64,000 nucleotides of DNA from assembly GCF_049933045.1 (NCBI RefSeq), contig NZ_CP187926.1:2604001-2668000 (forward strand), given 5' to 3'. Positions 1 to 8,961 of the stretch are shown piece by piece. The position numbers and the translations under genes are program-made. Below the pieces are notes generated by a model that saw only the letters and a program-made list of their open reading frames with translations, did no database searches and was not told the DNA's origin. How positions within the stretch are numbered: the first letter of the stretch is position 1; each line of letters begins with the position of its first letter. This DNA comes from Pseudocolwellia sp049933045 (lineage in GTDB: Bacteria > Pseudomonadota > Gammaproteobacteria > Enterobacterales > Alteromonadaceae).

Positions 1-1762
1 ATCTTTTAAGCTGAGTGTTTTCATCTTGAATTTTTGCATTGGTTGTAAGTGTTTTAGTAAAAAATGTTGAGCTTATTGCATAACCAGCTGATACATCATT
101 CACCTCTTTTTTCTTTGGAGTAATTACTGGTTTGGTATCATTCAGCCAAGCTTCACTCCACCAATTTTGAATGCGATTTTTAGATTCTTTTAATTTCTGT
201 TCAGTTGGTAGTCGGTCACTTTTCTCATTATTGATAACACTGTCTGTTGGCAGTAAATTCCACAAGTCGTTATTTGGCCAACGAGCAAATGGCATGCTGT
301 GATCAATCTCGAATTTATTCTTTAATGATTTAGCCGACCAAACACATTGTGCTATTTCAGGCGTTTGCTGTTTAAGTTGTTCAAAGCGTTTACGTACTTC
401 TGTAGTTGTACGTTTAGGTTCTAGCCAATTTAATGCTTGGTATAAATGAAATTGCTTTGCAGGTGATGAATATTCTGCATTGCCTTTATAGCTTGCCATT
501 GTTTTTACCCATTCATTTACTAGCACAGGTTCAATCCAGCAAACGTAACGATTAAAAGCGAGCCATGTTGTTTCTGGTAATGAAAACTCGCCCCATTGTT
601 CCAGTGTTTTCAAATCAAGAAATATACTGTCTTTTGCTTTAACTGTTTTATTCGCAACTTCAAATACACTTTTATCGCTATTAGGGAGCGTTATATATTT
701 ACAAGGCATATTTTTGATATTACTAACTGCCGCTGAAATTGTTTTATGTAAAGCGATAGCATCGTCACCTATAAATAAATTACCAATACGATAATCGGAA
801 GCGCTACGGTGAGTTAGTTTGTGCCAGCCATCTGGTTTCATAAACCCCATGTTTGGACTTTTACTCGGTGATTGAAATAATTGGTATGTATCGATTAAGT
901 CTTTATATTGGTGACACCAATAAAGGGCAACTAACCCCACAGGTATTATCACGCGATCGCCAAATGGAGAGGCTTCTCTTCGTAATACAGCACCAGCATG
1001 ACCATCAGCAATACGTAATAACACTCTTAGCAATGCTAGCTTATGAGTAGCTGATTTGCCATCGTTAATGGCAACGTGTCGAATGAATGGAAATGCGCCA
1101 GTGCCATCGTCGGGTAATTGCAGAACTACCGTTTGCCAATGAATATGATTACGACCTAGTTCATCGGTTTGTTTTGCTGTTTCTAGTTTGGTAAATAAAC
1201 CCACATCGGTAGCTAATTGTTTTAATTCATCAGCGAACACATCAAACATTTTTCGGGTTTTGTAGTCGTCTTCTGTTTGCCCATGGCGAAGAGATATAAC
1301 GAGTTTTCCACCTGGCTTAAGTAAGTTGGCAAGTTTGCGAATTGAACGAGCGCGCTCGCTTGGTGGAATATGCATCCAAACGGCACTTAGCAGTATTAGA
1401 TCGAAACTGACTTCTTGTTTGGTTACGTTACTTAGTGCAGGTAACGAGTCTTCAAGCCATGTGATTTTGACTTTTTGTGAGATGTTTCTTGTTATTTGTT
1501 TGCCAATATTGGCAAGGTCTGTTGCAGGTTCAACGGCATAAATATGGATATTATGATCTTGACCAAATCGTTGTTGCGCTTGTTCGGCAAAGTATTTTAC
1601 GTCACGCCCTGCACCAGCACCTAAATCAAGTATTCGTGCATCAGGATTGTTAATAATGGCAGGTAAGAAATGCGCCCAGGTTTTATGTACCTGTTCAAAT
1701 GATTTTGAAAGGTATTGTTTGGCAAGTTCTGTAGCATTATCGTTGTAGAAATTATGTGACAA
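1..1762 (-). CDS. SAM methyltransferase-HNH nuclease fusion (3' end off window)
   Basis: The reading frame is open from 1762 to the left edge, giving 587 codons with no stop, so the C-terminus is missing. Residues ~1-200 form a class I SAM methyltransferase; motif I is ILDLGAGAGRD at 44-54. The type resembles small-molecule or protein methyltransferases more than DNA methylases. Residues ~250-330 resemble the helical segment preceding the nuclease in HNH proteins (ALLRVLLRIADG, then VIIPVGLVALYW). Residues 486-519 carry an HNH signature: EIDHSMPFARW with H488, then NLLPTDSVINNEKSDRLP. The start is taken as TTG because an in-frame TAA lies directly upstream and AGAAGG sits 9 nt before it. The gene lies just past the 3' end of tRNA-Ser. 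Function is not known; a role in defence or DNA processing is inference from the HNH part only. Confidence 0.75.
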   Translation of the reverse strand, partial: MSHNFYNDNATELAKQYLSKSFEQVHKTWAHFLPAIINNPDARILDLGAGAGRDVKYFAEQAQQRFGQDHNIHIYAVEPATDLANIGKQITRNISQKVKITWLEDSLPALSNVTKQEVSFDLILLSAVWMHIPPSERARSIRKLANLLKPGGKLVISLRHGQTEDDYKTRKMFDVFADELKQLATDVGLFTKLETAKQTDELGRNHIHWQTVVLQLPDDGTGAFPFIRHVAINDGKSATHKLALLRVLLRIADGHAGAVLRREASPFGDRVIIPVGLVALYWCHQYKDLIDTYQLFQSPSKSPNMGFMKPDGWHKLTHRSASDYRIGNLFIGDDAIALHKTISAAVSNIKNMPCKYITLPNSDKSVFEVANKTVKAKDSIFLDLKTLEQWGEFSLPETTWLAFNRYVCWIEPVLVNEWVKTMASYKGNAEYSSPAKQFHLYQALNWLEPKRTTTEVRKRFEQLKQQTPEIAQCVWSAKSLKNKFEIDHSMPFARWPNNDLWNLLPTDSVINNEKSDRLPTEQKLKESKNRIQNWWSEAWLNDTKPVITPKKKEVNDVSAGYAISSTFFTKTLTTNAKIQDENTQLKR

Positions 1763-2054
1763 TTACGTATCCCTTCTGCACAACTATTAAATTAAAGTCA
1801 ATATCCTTGTATGTACATTCAACTATTTACAATTTTTTGTCAATAAAGCTAGAGCTGATTTTTATAAATCATTTCTTTATAAATCAATAATTAAGATTAA
1901 TAAATACCGGCAGTTGTTAACAGGAGGTAAATGGAGCTTTGCAATTTTGATAACATAAATTTGATTAGTGCTTATATAAAAAAGATAATTCAGGATTAGA
2001 ATGTTTTTAGCGAGATTTTACGAGGGATTTTGATTAGATTTCTTGGTTAAAAAA

Positions 2055-2144
2055 TGGCGGAGAGAGAGGGATTCGAACCCTCGTTAGGTTTGACCCTAAA
2101 CACGCTTTCCAGGCGTGCGCTTTCAGCCACTCAGCCATCTCTCC
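2055..2144 (-). tRNA. tRNA-Ser(GGA)
   Basis: A 90-nt gene with encoded CCA (TGG at 2055-2057 on the plus strand), a long variable arm typical of serine tRNAs and anticodon GGA at 2110-2108. The T-arm reads GGTTCGAATCC. Its 3' end faces the methyltransferase-HNH gene, the side on which integrating elements normally insert. Confidence 0.96.
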
Positions 2145-2188
2145 ATTACATTTTTTACTTTGCTTTTGCTCTGTAAAAAAGCAGCGCT

Positions 2189-2217
2189 ATGGTAGGTAAA
2201 TTAACAACATAACGCAA
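2189..2217 (-). promoter_or_regulatory. Likely promoter of tRNA-Ser
   Basis: On the minus strand, TTGCGT (2217-2212) and TACCAT (2194-2189) are separated by 17 bp, followed by a GC-rich discriminator AGCGCTGC, as expected for a stable-RNA promoter. The site lies about 45 bp upstream of the mature tRNA 5' end. Confidence 0.45.
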
Positions 2218-2257
2218 CAACAATGTGCTTTAATTGATATATAAACGGTAAATTTAA

Positions 2258-3307
2258 TTATATTTTGTTTGCTGCAAACTCTATATTGAAGTTTAGCATT
2301 CTGTTTAACGACTTTAATGCGCCTTCACGTAATGCCATATCAACAAAGATTTCTTTACCTGAGCTGTCGATTAACGCTTCTTCAATCGCTTTAAGGCCGT
2401 TCATTGCCATCCACGGGCAATGGGCACAACTTTTACACGTTGCGCCTTCTCCTGCTGTTGGTGCTGCAAAAAACTCTTTGTCTGGGCATAGCTGTTGCAT
2501 TTTGTAGAAGATGCCGCGATCTGTCGCTACGATAAACTTTTTATTCGGTAAGTCTTGAGCCGCTTTAATCAATTGGCTGGTTGAGCCTACAGCATCGGCA
2601 AGATCGATGATCTCGGCTGGTGACTCTGGGTGAACTAATATGGCCGCATCGGGGTGTAACGATTTCATGTCGATTAGGGCTTTTGTTTTAAATTCGTCAT
2701 GAACTATACAAGCGCCTTGCCACATTAACATGTCGGCACCAGTTTGTTTCTGTATATAAACGCCCAAATGGCGGTCTGGACCCCATAAAATCTTTTCGCC
2801 TAGTGAGTCTAGGTGTTCAACAATTTCTAGCGCACACGACGATGTGACGATCCAATCGGCTCTGGCTTTAACTGCTGTTGAGGTATTAGCGTATACCACT
2901 ACGGTTCTGTCTGGGTTGGCATCACAGAAAGCGTTAAATTCTTTTATTGGGCAACCTAGATCTAGTGAACAGGTTGCTTCTAGGTCTGGCATTACTACGG
3001 TTTTGTTAGGTGTTAGCACTTTCGCTGTTTCACCCATAAATTTAACACCAGCAACGATTAATGTTGTTGCTTGGTGATTATTCCCAAAACGTGCCATTTC
3101 AAGCGAGTCGGCAACACAGCCACCGGTTTCTTCGGCCAAGGCTTGAATTTCAGGATCGGTATAGTAATGAGCTATGAGTACCGCATTCTTTTCAATCAAC
3201 AATTGTTTAATTCGATTTTTATGCTCGACTTTTTCTTCAGGAGATAGAGGTAAAGGTTTAGCAGGAAACTGGAAATCGAACTCTACAGCTAAATTTGATT
3301 GTGACAT
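2258..3307 (-). CDS. nadA: Quinolinate synthase NadA
   Basis: Condenses iminoaspartate with dihydroxyacetone phosphate to quinolinate, the second step of de novo NAD synthesis in the cytosol. At 349 aa it matches the usual length of about 347. The three cysteines that bind the [4Fe-4S] cluster in the family are present at C113, C200 and C297; the last lies in the CKSCAHCPW segment at 291-299. It is downstream of the tol-pal/cpoB cluster on the same strand, a common gammaproteobacterial arrangement, but here three tRNA-Lys genes lie between. The ATG start agrees with the family N-terminus. Confidence 0.97.
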   Translation of the reverse strand: MSQSNLAVEFDFQFPAKPLPLSPEEKVEHKNRIKQLLIEKNAVLIAHYYTDPEIQALAEETGGCVADSLEMARFGNNHQATTLIVAGVKFMGETAKVLTPNKTVVMPDLEATCSLDLGCPIKEFNAFCDANPDRTVVVYANTSTAVKARADWIVTSSCALEIVEHLDSLGEKILWGPDRHLGVYIQKQTGADMLMWQGACIVHDEFKTKALIDMKSLHPDAAILVHPESPAEIIDLADAVGSTSQLIKAAQDLPNKKFIVATDRGIFYKMQQLCPDKEFFAAPTAGEGATCKSCAHCPWMAMNGLKAIEEALIDSSGKEIFVDMALREGALKSLNRMLNFNIEFAANKI

Positions 3308-3714
3308 GGATATTCTCTAGTTAGGTTTGAATTTAAACACATAAATTATACGGCAATATAACGCTAATGTGTACATCAGTTTGATTAAGCCTGGTTGGAG
3401 ATATGCTATTTTTTTACTTATTTAGCCGCTTATTTTATTCGCAGTATTATTCGGTTATTTTATTATCTTTTTTTATTAGGTATGTTGTATGGGCTTTCTA
3501 TGTAATTGCTGTTGGCTTTATGTTGCTATGAGCAGTCTTGCTTGATGTTTTTTGATATGAGTTTTGCAAATAAGAATAACGAGAAATAGATAAATATAAA
3601 TAACGAGATATTGAATTGAATTTTTTTAATAAGAGATATTGAACTAGAAATTATGAGATTGTTGTTTTGAATGTTTAGAACAGAGGTTTTACTAGAATTT
3701 AAATAAAGAAGAAG
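3308..3714. other. Gene-free gap between nadA and tRNA-Lys cluster
   Basis: This is 407 bp of AT-rich sequence with no convincing reading frame, terminator or repeat. The only open frame starts inside the first tRNA gene and is not credible. A promoter for nadA is expected here, but no clear hexamer pair stands out. Confidence 0.5.
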
Positions 3715-3790
3715 TGGTCGGTCGTGAAGGATTTGAACCTTCGACAAATTGGTTAAAAGCCAACTGCTCTACCAACTGAGCTAACGACCG
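3715..3790 (-). tRNA. tRNA-Lys(TTT), copy 1
   Basis: A 76-nt tRNA with encoded CCA, cloverleaf starting CGGTCGTTAGCTCAG, anticodon loop CTTTTAA (anticodon TTT) and T-arm GGTTCAAATCC. It is identical to the two neighbouring copies and is the most promoter-distal of the three. Confidence 0.96.
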
Positions 3791-3834
3791 ATTTAAAACT
3801 CCCAAATAAATATCATAACGCACTTTAAAGAAAG

Positions 3835-3910
3835 TGGTCGGTCGTGAAGGATTTGAACCTTCGACAAATTGGTTAAAAGCCAACTGCTCTACCAACTGAG
3901 CTAACGACCG
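3835..3910 (-). tRNA. tRNA-Lys(TTT), copy 2
   Basis: Identical in sequence to the copies on either side, with encoded CCA and anticodon TTT. The spacers (44 and 46 nt) differ in sequence, so the tRNA unit rather than the whole repeat is conserved. Confidence 0.96.
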
Positions 3911-3956
3911 ATATTTATATTCTACAAATGCCAACCACATACCTTGGTAAAGTAAG

Positions 3957-4032
3957 TGGTCGGTCGTGAAGGATTTGAACCTTCGACAAATTGGTTAAAA
4001 GCCAACTGCTCTACCAACTGAGCTAACGACCG
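3957..4032 (-). tRNA. tRNA-Lys(TTT), copy 3
   Basis: The promoter-proximal copy of the three identical tRNA-Lys genes, with encoded CCA and anticodon TTT. The three copies are probably one polycistronic transcript from the promoter at 4074-4101. Confidence 0.96.
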
Positions 4033-4073
4033 ACATTTGTTTTGCATCACACTACTCGTCTGACGCGCCGCAT

Positions 4074-4101
4074 ATAATACTCATAATTTTTTTTAGTGCA
4101 A
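4074..4101 (-). promoter_or_regulatory. Likely promoter of the tRNA-Lys cluster
   Basis: Minus-strand TTGCAC (4101-4096) and TATTAT (4079-4074) are 16 bp apart, followed by a GC-rich discriminator (GCGGCGCG). That layout is typical of stringently controlled stable-RNA promoters. It lies about 40 bp before the first tRNA. Confidence 0.6.
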
Positions 4102-4177
4102 CAACAAATTAAACTTTTTTCGTTATTGTTGTTCGTTTGCATAAAAAGAAAGCAATAAGAGTAAGGAATCTACAACT

Positions 4178-4969
4178 TTATTGTAAACTTTCCAATCTTG
4201 GCTTAGCTAACTTAGCTGCACTTGAGGTTGGGTAGTTTGAAATAACTTCATTTAGTAAGCTTTTAGCTGTCGCATTGTTGTTTAATTTTTGCTCAACGAT
4301 AGCTAATTTCAACATTGAATCACTTCTTTTTGGTGATTCTTTGAATTTATTATAAACAATTTCAAATTCTGCTTTGGCTGCTTCTAAATCATTTTTATTA
4401 AAAAGTAGTTGTCCTAACCAATAATGTGCATTAGCCGCATAAGAAGAATTAGGGAATTTTAAGTTAAATGCTTTGAATTCTGGAATAGCTTCTTCGTAGC
4501 GCCTTTCTTTGAGTACTAGATTTACCGCCCTATCGTAGGCTTCATTTTCTGGTACGTCAGAGCTGTATACCACATCGTTTACATTTGATGCGTTATAATC
4601 AGGTGTTGCTGGCTGACTAGGAGCTGCTGTGATGGCTTGCGATACTCTTCTGTCGAGTTCTTGGTAGAGCTCGCGTTGACGCTCAAGGACTTGACTGAGT
4701 TGATGAGTATGAAGTTCGGTTACACCACGTAATTCATTTAATTCGTTTTGCAGGTCGTCTAGTTGTCTTTGAACATTTACTTGAGCTTGGTTACGAGAAT
4801 CAATTTTTCGTTCTAAGCTTTCAAGTTGTTCAGATAACGTTCTAGAGCCAGTACCTGTGCTTGAACCACTACGTTGGCTAATATCTATAACTGGAGCTGG
4901 CTCCGCTGCCAGCACACTAAATGTGCTAGCAGACAAAATCATTCCAAATAAAACTTTATTCAGTTTCAT
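4178..4969 (-). CDS. cpoB: Cell division coordinator CpoB (YbgF)
   Basis: A periplasmic TolA-binding protein that couples Tol-Pal constriction to septal peptidoglycan synthesis. At 263 aa it has a signal peptide ending near LAA (22), an N-terminal coiled-coil segment (~45-100, rich in L, Q and E) used for trimerisation, and a C-terminal block of TPR repeats (~135-260, including YWLGQLLF). It is the last gene of the ybgC-tolQRAB-pal-cpoB cluster, 12 bp after pal. Confidence 0.94.
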   Translation of the reverse strand: MKLNKVLFGMILSASTFSVLAAEPAPVIDISQRSGSSTGTGSRTLSEQLESLERKIDSRNQAQVNVQRQLDDLQNELNELRGVTELHTHQLSQVLERQRELYQELDRRVSQAITAAPSQPATPDYNASNVNDVVYSSDVPENEAYDRAVNLVLKERRYEEAIPEFKAFNLKFPNSSYAANAHYWLGQLLFNKNDLEAAKAEFEIVYNKFKESPKRSDSMLKLAIVEQKLNNNATAKSLLNEVISNYPTSSAAKLAKPRLESLQ

Positions 4970-4981
4970 TTATATCCCTGA

Positions 4982-5524
4982 TTAGTAAACTAATACTGCG
5001 CGACGGTTTTTAGCGAAAGCACTTTGGCTGCGATCTTTAACCATTGGCTTTTCTTCACCGTAGCTAACTACAGAAATCTGAGAAGATGAAACACCCATGT
5101 TTTCTAAGTAAGTTACTACAGCTTTAGCTCTACGCTCGCCTAACGCGATGTTGTACTCAGGAGTACCACGTTCGTCAGCATGACCTTCAACTAATACGTT
5201 TACATTTGAGTTTTCGCTTAAAAACTTAGCATGTGCATTAAGTACAGAAGTGAACTGGCTATTTAATGTAGAAGTATCAAAATCGAAGTAAACGATATGT
5301 TCAGAACGAAGTGCTTCTAATTGGTCAGCAAGTTGTTGACGTTTTTGTTCTGCAATCATTGCTTCTTTTTGAGCAGCAGTAACTTGAACAGTATCTTCAA
5401 CAACAGATTGTGAATTAGTATCAACTTGGCTTGCTTCAGTCTCTTCCGATGTAGAGCTACATGCAGCTAATGCTAACATTGGTAATGCAACAGCAAGAGC
5501 TTTAACAGTTTTATTCAAACGCAT
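4982..5524 (-). CDS. pal: Peptidoglycan-associated lipoprotein Pal
   Basis: An outer-membrane lipoprotein that anchors the outer membrane to peptidoglycan and is retrieved by TolB. The 180-aa protein has a lipoprotein signal with lipobox LAAC (C22) and a C-terminal OmpA-like domain (~75-180) with VEGHADERGTPEYNIALGE, which binds diaminopimelate. The linker is acidic and low-complexity. It sits between tolB and cpoB on the same strand, as expected for the cluster. Confidence 0.97.
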   Translation of the reverse strand: MRLNKTVKALAVALPMLALAACSSTSEETEASQVDTNSQSVVEDTVQVTAAQKEAMIAEQKRQQLADQLEALRSEHIVYFDFDTSTLNSQFTSVLNAHAKFLSENSNVNVLVEGHADERGTPEYNIALGERRAKAVVTYLENMGVSSSQISVVSYGEEKPMVKDRSQSAFAKNRRAVLVY

Positions 5525-5557
5525 TTTATTATTCCTTATGTATCAAAAATTACTATG

Positions 5558-6904
5558 TTATAAAAATGGTGACCACGCAGGGGCTTTAACTTCCCCATCT
5601 TTTGCAGGCAATCGAGCTTTAAATCGCCCATCAACAGACACTAAACTTAATACCTGTCTATTATTATGTAAAGTACTATATATTATCATCCCACCGTTAG
5701 GAGCAACACTAGGAGATTCATCTAAACGAGTTGATGTTAAAACTTGGAAAAGATTAGAGCTTAACTCTTTCTTCGCCAAATGATACTGCCCTCTCGTTCT
5801 ATTAACCATAATGAGTTGGCGTCCGTCAGGTGTTATTGATCCACCTAAGTTCATTTCGCCGTCAAATGTTAAGCGTCTTTTCTTGCCACTTACTAAATCT
5901 ACGCGATAAAGTTGTGCTTTTCCACCACGTTCTGAACTAAATACCAGCGATTGACCATCTGGAGCCCAACTTGGCTCTGTATCGATAGCTCTATGACGAG
6001 TTACTCGACGAAGCTTTTTAGTGGCTATGTCCATGATGTAAATTTCTGGATTTCCGTCTTTAGATAAAACCATGGCAAGTTGTTTACCATCTGGTGACCA
6101 TTTAGGTGCACTGTTTATACCTTTGAACGAGGTCATCATTTTGCGCTGACCCGTGTAAATGTCAATGCTAAAAATTTGTGCTTGATGATTTTCAAACGTT
6201 ACGTAAGCCAGTTGGTTACCATTTGGGTTCCAGCTTGGCGACATCATTGGTTCTTTTGAGCTCAATAATACGTGTTCATTAAAGCCATCGTAATCTGAAA
6301 TAACCAGTTGGTACGGGTATTTACCTGTATCTCTTACGATGATGTATGCAATTTTAGTTAAGAACGCACCGCGTGTACCTGTAAGTTTTTCGTATACCAC
6401 ATTACTAATAGTATGTGCGTAACGTCTAAATTGGTTGGTGGTAATTTCAGCGGCTTTGTCTACGTAAACATGATCTTGTGCTTGTACAAGTTGACCGTTA
6501 CTCATCATTTGAGTTTTGCCACCTGTTATTTGACCACGAATAACATCAACTAACTGATATTTAACTTCGTATCTACCAATAGCAACTTCACTTACTTCAC
6601 CTATTAATACTGCTTCAATACCTTTATTTGCCCAAGCGGTGTAATCAATTTGACTAATGCTGCTTGGTCTTTGAGGAAATGTACTTGCTGATACAGGGTT
6701 AAATTTACCGCTGCGACGTAGATCGTTACTAATAACTTGAGAAAGGCTTTCTGGCATTACGCCTGTGCCTGTCCATTTGAATGGGAGTACTGCAATAGGT
6801 CTAGCGCTATCAACACCTTCGGTGATAACAATTTCTAAAGCTGCAAAGGCTTTAGGAGTTAAACATAAAACGATTAACGCGATAAATGTATTAAGTTTTT
6901 TCAT
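5558..6904 (-). CDS. tolB: Tol-Pal system protein TolB
   Basis: The periplasmic component of the Tol-Pal machine; it binds Pal and TolA and helps outer-membrane invagination during division. At 448 aa it has a Sec signal peptide ending at AFA (~21), an N-terminal alpha/beta domain (~22-165) and a six-bladed beta-propeller. Repeated blade motifs of the form W(S/A)PDG are visible (SPDGKQLAMV, APDGQSLVFS). It lies 35 bp downstream of tolA. Confidence 0.97.
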   Translation of the reverse strand: MKKLNTFIALIVLCLTPKAFAALEIVITEGVDSARPIAVLPFKWTGTGVMPESLSQVISNDLRRSGKFNPVSASTFPQRPSSISQIDYTAWANKGIEAVLIGEVSEVAIGRYEVKYQLVDVIRGQITGGKTQMMSNGQLVQAQDHVYVDKAAEITTNQFRRYAHTISNVVYEKLTGTRGAFLTKIAYIIVRDTGKYPYQLVISDYDGFNEHVLLSSKEPMMSPSWNPNGNQLAYVTFENHQAQIFSIDIYTGQRKMMTSFKGINSAPKWSPDGKQLAMVLSKDGNPEIYIMDIATKKLRRVTRHRAIDTEPSWAPDGQSLVFSSERGGKAQLYRVDLVSGKKRRLTFDGEMNLGGSITPDGRQLIMVNRTRGQYHLAKKELSSNLFQVLTSTRLDESPSVAPNGGMIIYSTLHNNRQVLSLVSVDGRFKARLPAKDGEVKAPAWSPFL

Positions 6905-6939
6905 ATGAATAATTTATAATCTATTTAAGTAAATAATGT

Positions 6940-7836
6940 TTAAAATTCAGGAACAACGGTTAAGCTGATTGTTCTCATTTCTTTAAAAACTTCTGGGTCT
7001 TTAGAAACAGGTAATGTTCCCGCTTTGTATATGGCTGTTTTAGCTGCCGCACATACCGTTCCATCACCTTGACCTAGTTTTACATTCGTAACAAAACCAG
7101 ATGGTGCAAGACTTATGGTTAATTTACAAGACTTTCCTTCCATTGTGCTGCGATCGGTAATTAAGTTACGAATAATGGTTTGCTTAATGAGTGACGTATA
7201 GCGACTAATTTCAGTCATAACTTGTTGGCTACGGGCTTTTTGTCTTGATGCCATTTCTGACGCCATTTGCTCGGCTAACAATTTGTCTTGTCTTTCACGC
7301 TCTCTTGCTAATTCTTCTTGACGCTTTTTCTCTTCAGCTTTTTTCTTTCTTAAGTCTTCAGCTTTTTTAGCGGCAACTTCTTCTTTAACTCGTTTAGCTT
7401 TTGCATCAGCAGCAGCTTTATCTGCTTTCTGTTTTTCAGCGACTTTTTGTTTACGATCTTTTTCTGCAGCGTCTGCTTTTGCTTTAGACTTTTTAGCAGC
7501 GGCATCTGATTTTTTCTTTTCTACTTCTTTTTGCTTACGTTGTTTTTCTAAGTTTTTTATACGCTGCTCTTCTTTAGCACTGTTACGCTTGGCTGAAGCA
7601 ACTTTGTCTTCTAATTCTTTTAACTTACGCGCATCATCAACTTTTTGTTGTTTGATTTTTTGTACTTGTGCTTCAACTTTACTTTTATCAACAGCTACCG
7701 CTTGAATAGGTTCCATAGGAGCCGCATCAGGCGTTGGTTTAGGATCGTGAGTAAAGTTACCTAAGAATAAGGCAAGACCTAGAACTATATGTAAAGCGAC
7801 ACTTAAGCCTAATGCTATTCTAAACTTATGATTCAC
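6940..7836 (-). CDS. tolA: Tol-Pal system protein TolA
   Basis: An inner-membrane protein that spans the periplasm and transmits the TolQR proton-motive force to TolB and Pal. The 298-aa protein has a single N-terminal membrane helix (~8-26), a long Lys/Ala/Glu-rich helical domain II (~55-195) and a C-terminal globular domain with paired cysteines (GKSCKLTI and GTVCAAAK). The start codon is GTG, one base after the tolR stop, which suggests translational coupling. Confidence 0.95.
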   Translation of the reverse strand: MNHKFRIALGLSVALHIVLGLALFLGNFTHDPKPTPDAAPMEPIQAVAVDKSKVEAQVQKIKQQKVDDARKLKELEDKVASAKRNSAKEEQRIKNLEKQRKQKEVEKKKSDAAAKKSKAKADAAEKDRKQKVAEKQKADKAAADAKAKRVKEEVAAKKAEDLRKKKAEEKKRQEELARERERQDKLLAEQMASEMASRQKARSQQVMTEISRYTSLIKQTIIRNLITDRSTMEGKSCKLTISLAPSGFVTNVKLGQGDGTVCAAAKTAIYKAGTLPVSKDPEVFKEMRTISLTVVPEF

Positions 7837-7837
7837 G

Positions 7838-8266
7838 TTACTTCTTCTCCGCAGAGTCTGTCATTAAGCCAACCGAAGGTACGCCTGCTTTCTTTTGCAA
7901 TAACACCATAAGTTGAATTACAGCATCGTAAGATACTGAGCCATCGCCATTCACTACCACAGGTGTACCTGGTTCTACTTCTAAATGAGCTGCAACTAAG
8001 GTAGCTACTTCTTCAGCAGACATAGGTTCATTTTTACTTGTTCCTACGGCTAAGTAATATTTACCGTCGGCATCTACCGAGGCAACTAATGGAACTTTAC
8101 TGTCTTTATCTAATGCTTCAGCATCAGCTTTAGGTAACTCTACTTTTACACCTTGGGTAATTAAGGGTGCTGTTACCATGAAGATGATAAGTAATACCAA
8201 CATTACGTCGATATATGGAACCACGTTAATCTCTGAAACTTTACGACGTCTAACTCTTTTATACAT
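7838..8266 (-). CDS. tolR: Tol-Pal system protein TolR
   Basis: An ExbD/TolR-family subunit of the TolQR proton channel. The 142-aa protein starts with a short basic segment and NVVPYIDVMLVLLIIFMV, in which the aspartate is the family's proton-carrying residue, followed by a periplasmic domain. It lies between tolQ (21 bp upstream) and tolA (1 bp downstream). Confidence 0.96.
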   Translation of the reverse strand: MYKRVRRRKVSEINVVPYIDVMLVLLIIFMVTAPLITQGVKVELPKADAEALDKDSKVPLVASVDADGKYYLAVGTSKNEPMSAEEVATLVAAHLEVEPGTPVVVNGDGSVSYDAVIQLMVLLQKKAGVPSVGLMTDSAEKK

Positions 8267-8286
8267 AAGGTAAACCTATTGACTGA

Positions 8287-8961
8287 TTATTCAGACGTTG
8301 ATTGACGTTGTAAAATACTTGAAAACTCGTCCATAAAGTTACCGTAGCTGTTTTCTAGCTTTTCAACCTTATGGCTAAAACGGTTATATGCCATAACGGC
8401 TGGAATGGCTGCAAATAGACCCATTGCCGTAGCAACAAGTGCTTCTGCAATACCCGGAGCAACTTGTGCCAGTGTGGCATTTTCGGCTGAACCTATAGCG
8501 ATAAATGAATTCATGATCCCCCAAACAGTTCCAAATAGCCCGATATATGGGCTGATAGAACCTACAGTCGCCATGAAAGGTAGACTTTGTTCTAGTTGAT
8601 CAACTTCTCTTGATAATGAAACACGCATAGCGCGGTTTGTGCCATCAAGGATCGCATTAGAAGAGGTTATGTTGTTTTTTCTTAAGCGAGCAAATTCTTT
8701 GAAGCCTGAAACAAACAAATTTTCAATGCCTATTACTTTAGTGCGAGCAGATACTTCGTTGTATAACTTACCTAAATCAGCACCACTCCAAAATTTGTCT
8801 TCGAAGGCTTTTAATTGTTTTTCTGCTTCACTTAAAGCTTTTGAACGTTGGAAGATCATTGCCCAACAAGTTACTGAAAATCCCAATAAAATCAACATTA
8901 CTGATTTTACTAATAAACTGGCTTGTAAGAATAAATCTAAAATAGAGATTTCAGCTTCCAC
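8287..8961 (-). CDS. tolQ: Tol-Pal system protein TolQ
   Basis: A MotA/TolQ/ExbB-family inner-membrane subunit; with TolR it forms the proton-driven motor of the Tol-Pal system. The 224-aa protein has three predicted membrane helices (~15-37, ~130-155, ~168-190), the last two in the characteristic segment GSISPYIGLFGTVWGIM. Its start overlaps the end of ybgC by 11 nt. Confidence 0.97.
   Translation of the reverse strand: MEAEISILDLFLQASLLVKSVMLILLGFSVTCWAMIFQRSKALSEAEKQLKAFEDKFWSGADLGKLYNEVSARTKVIGIENLFVSGFKEFARLRKNNITSSNAILDGTNRAMRVSLSREVDQLEQSLPFMATVGSISPYIGLFGTVWGIMNSFIAIGSAENATLAQVAPGIAEALVATAMGLFAAIPAVMAYNRFSHKVEKLENSYGNFMDEFSSILQRQSTSE

Noticed and set aside
1763..2054. Attachment-site repeat of the tRNA-Ser 3' end
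   Set aside because: No second copy of the tRNA 3' end was seen in 1-2054; any distal repeat would lie beyond the window.
3692..3940. Minus-strand open frame across the tRNA-Lys cluster
   Set aside because: It reads through two tRNA genes, and its repeated peptide is just the tRNA sequence translated.
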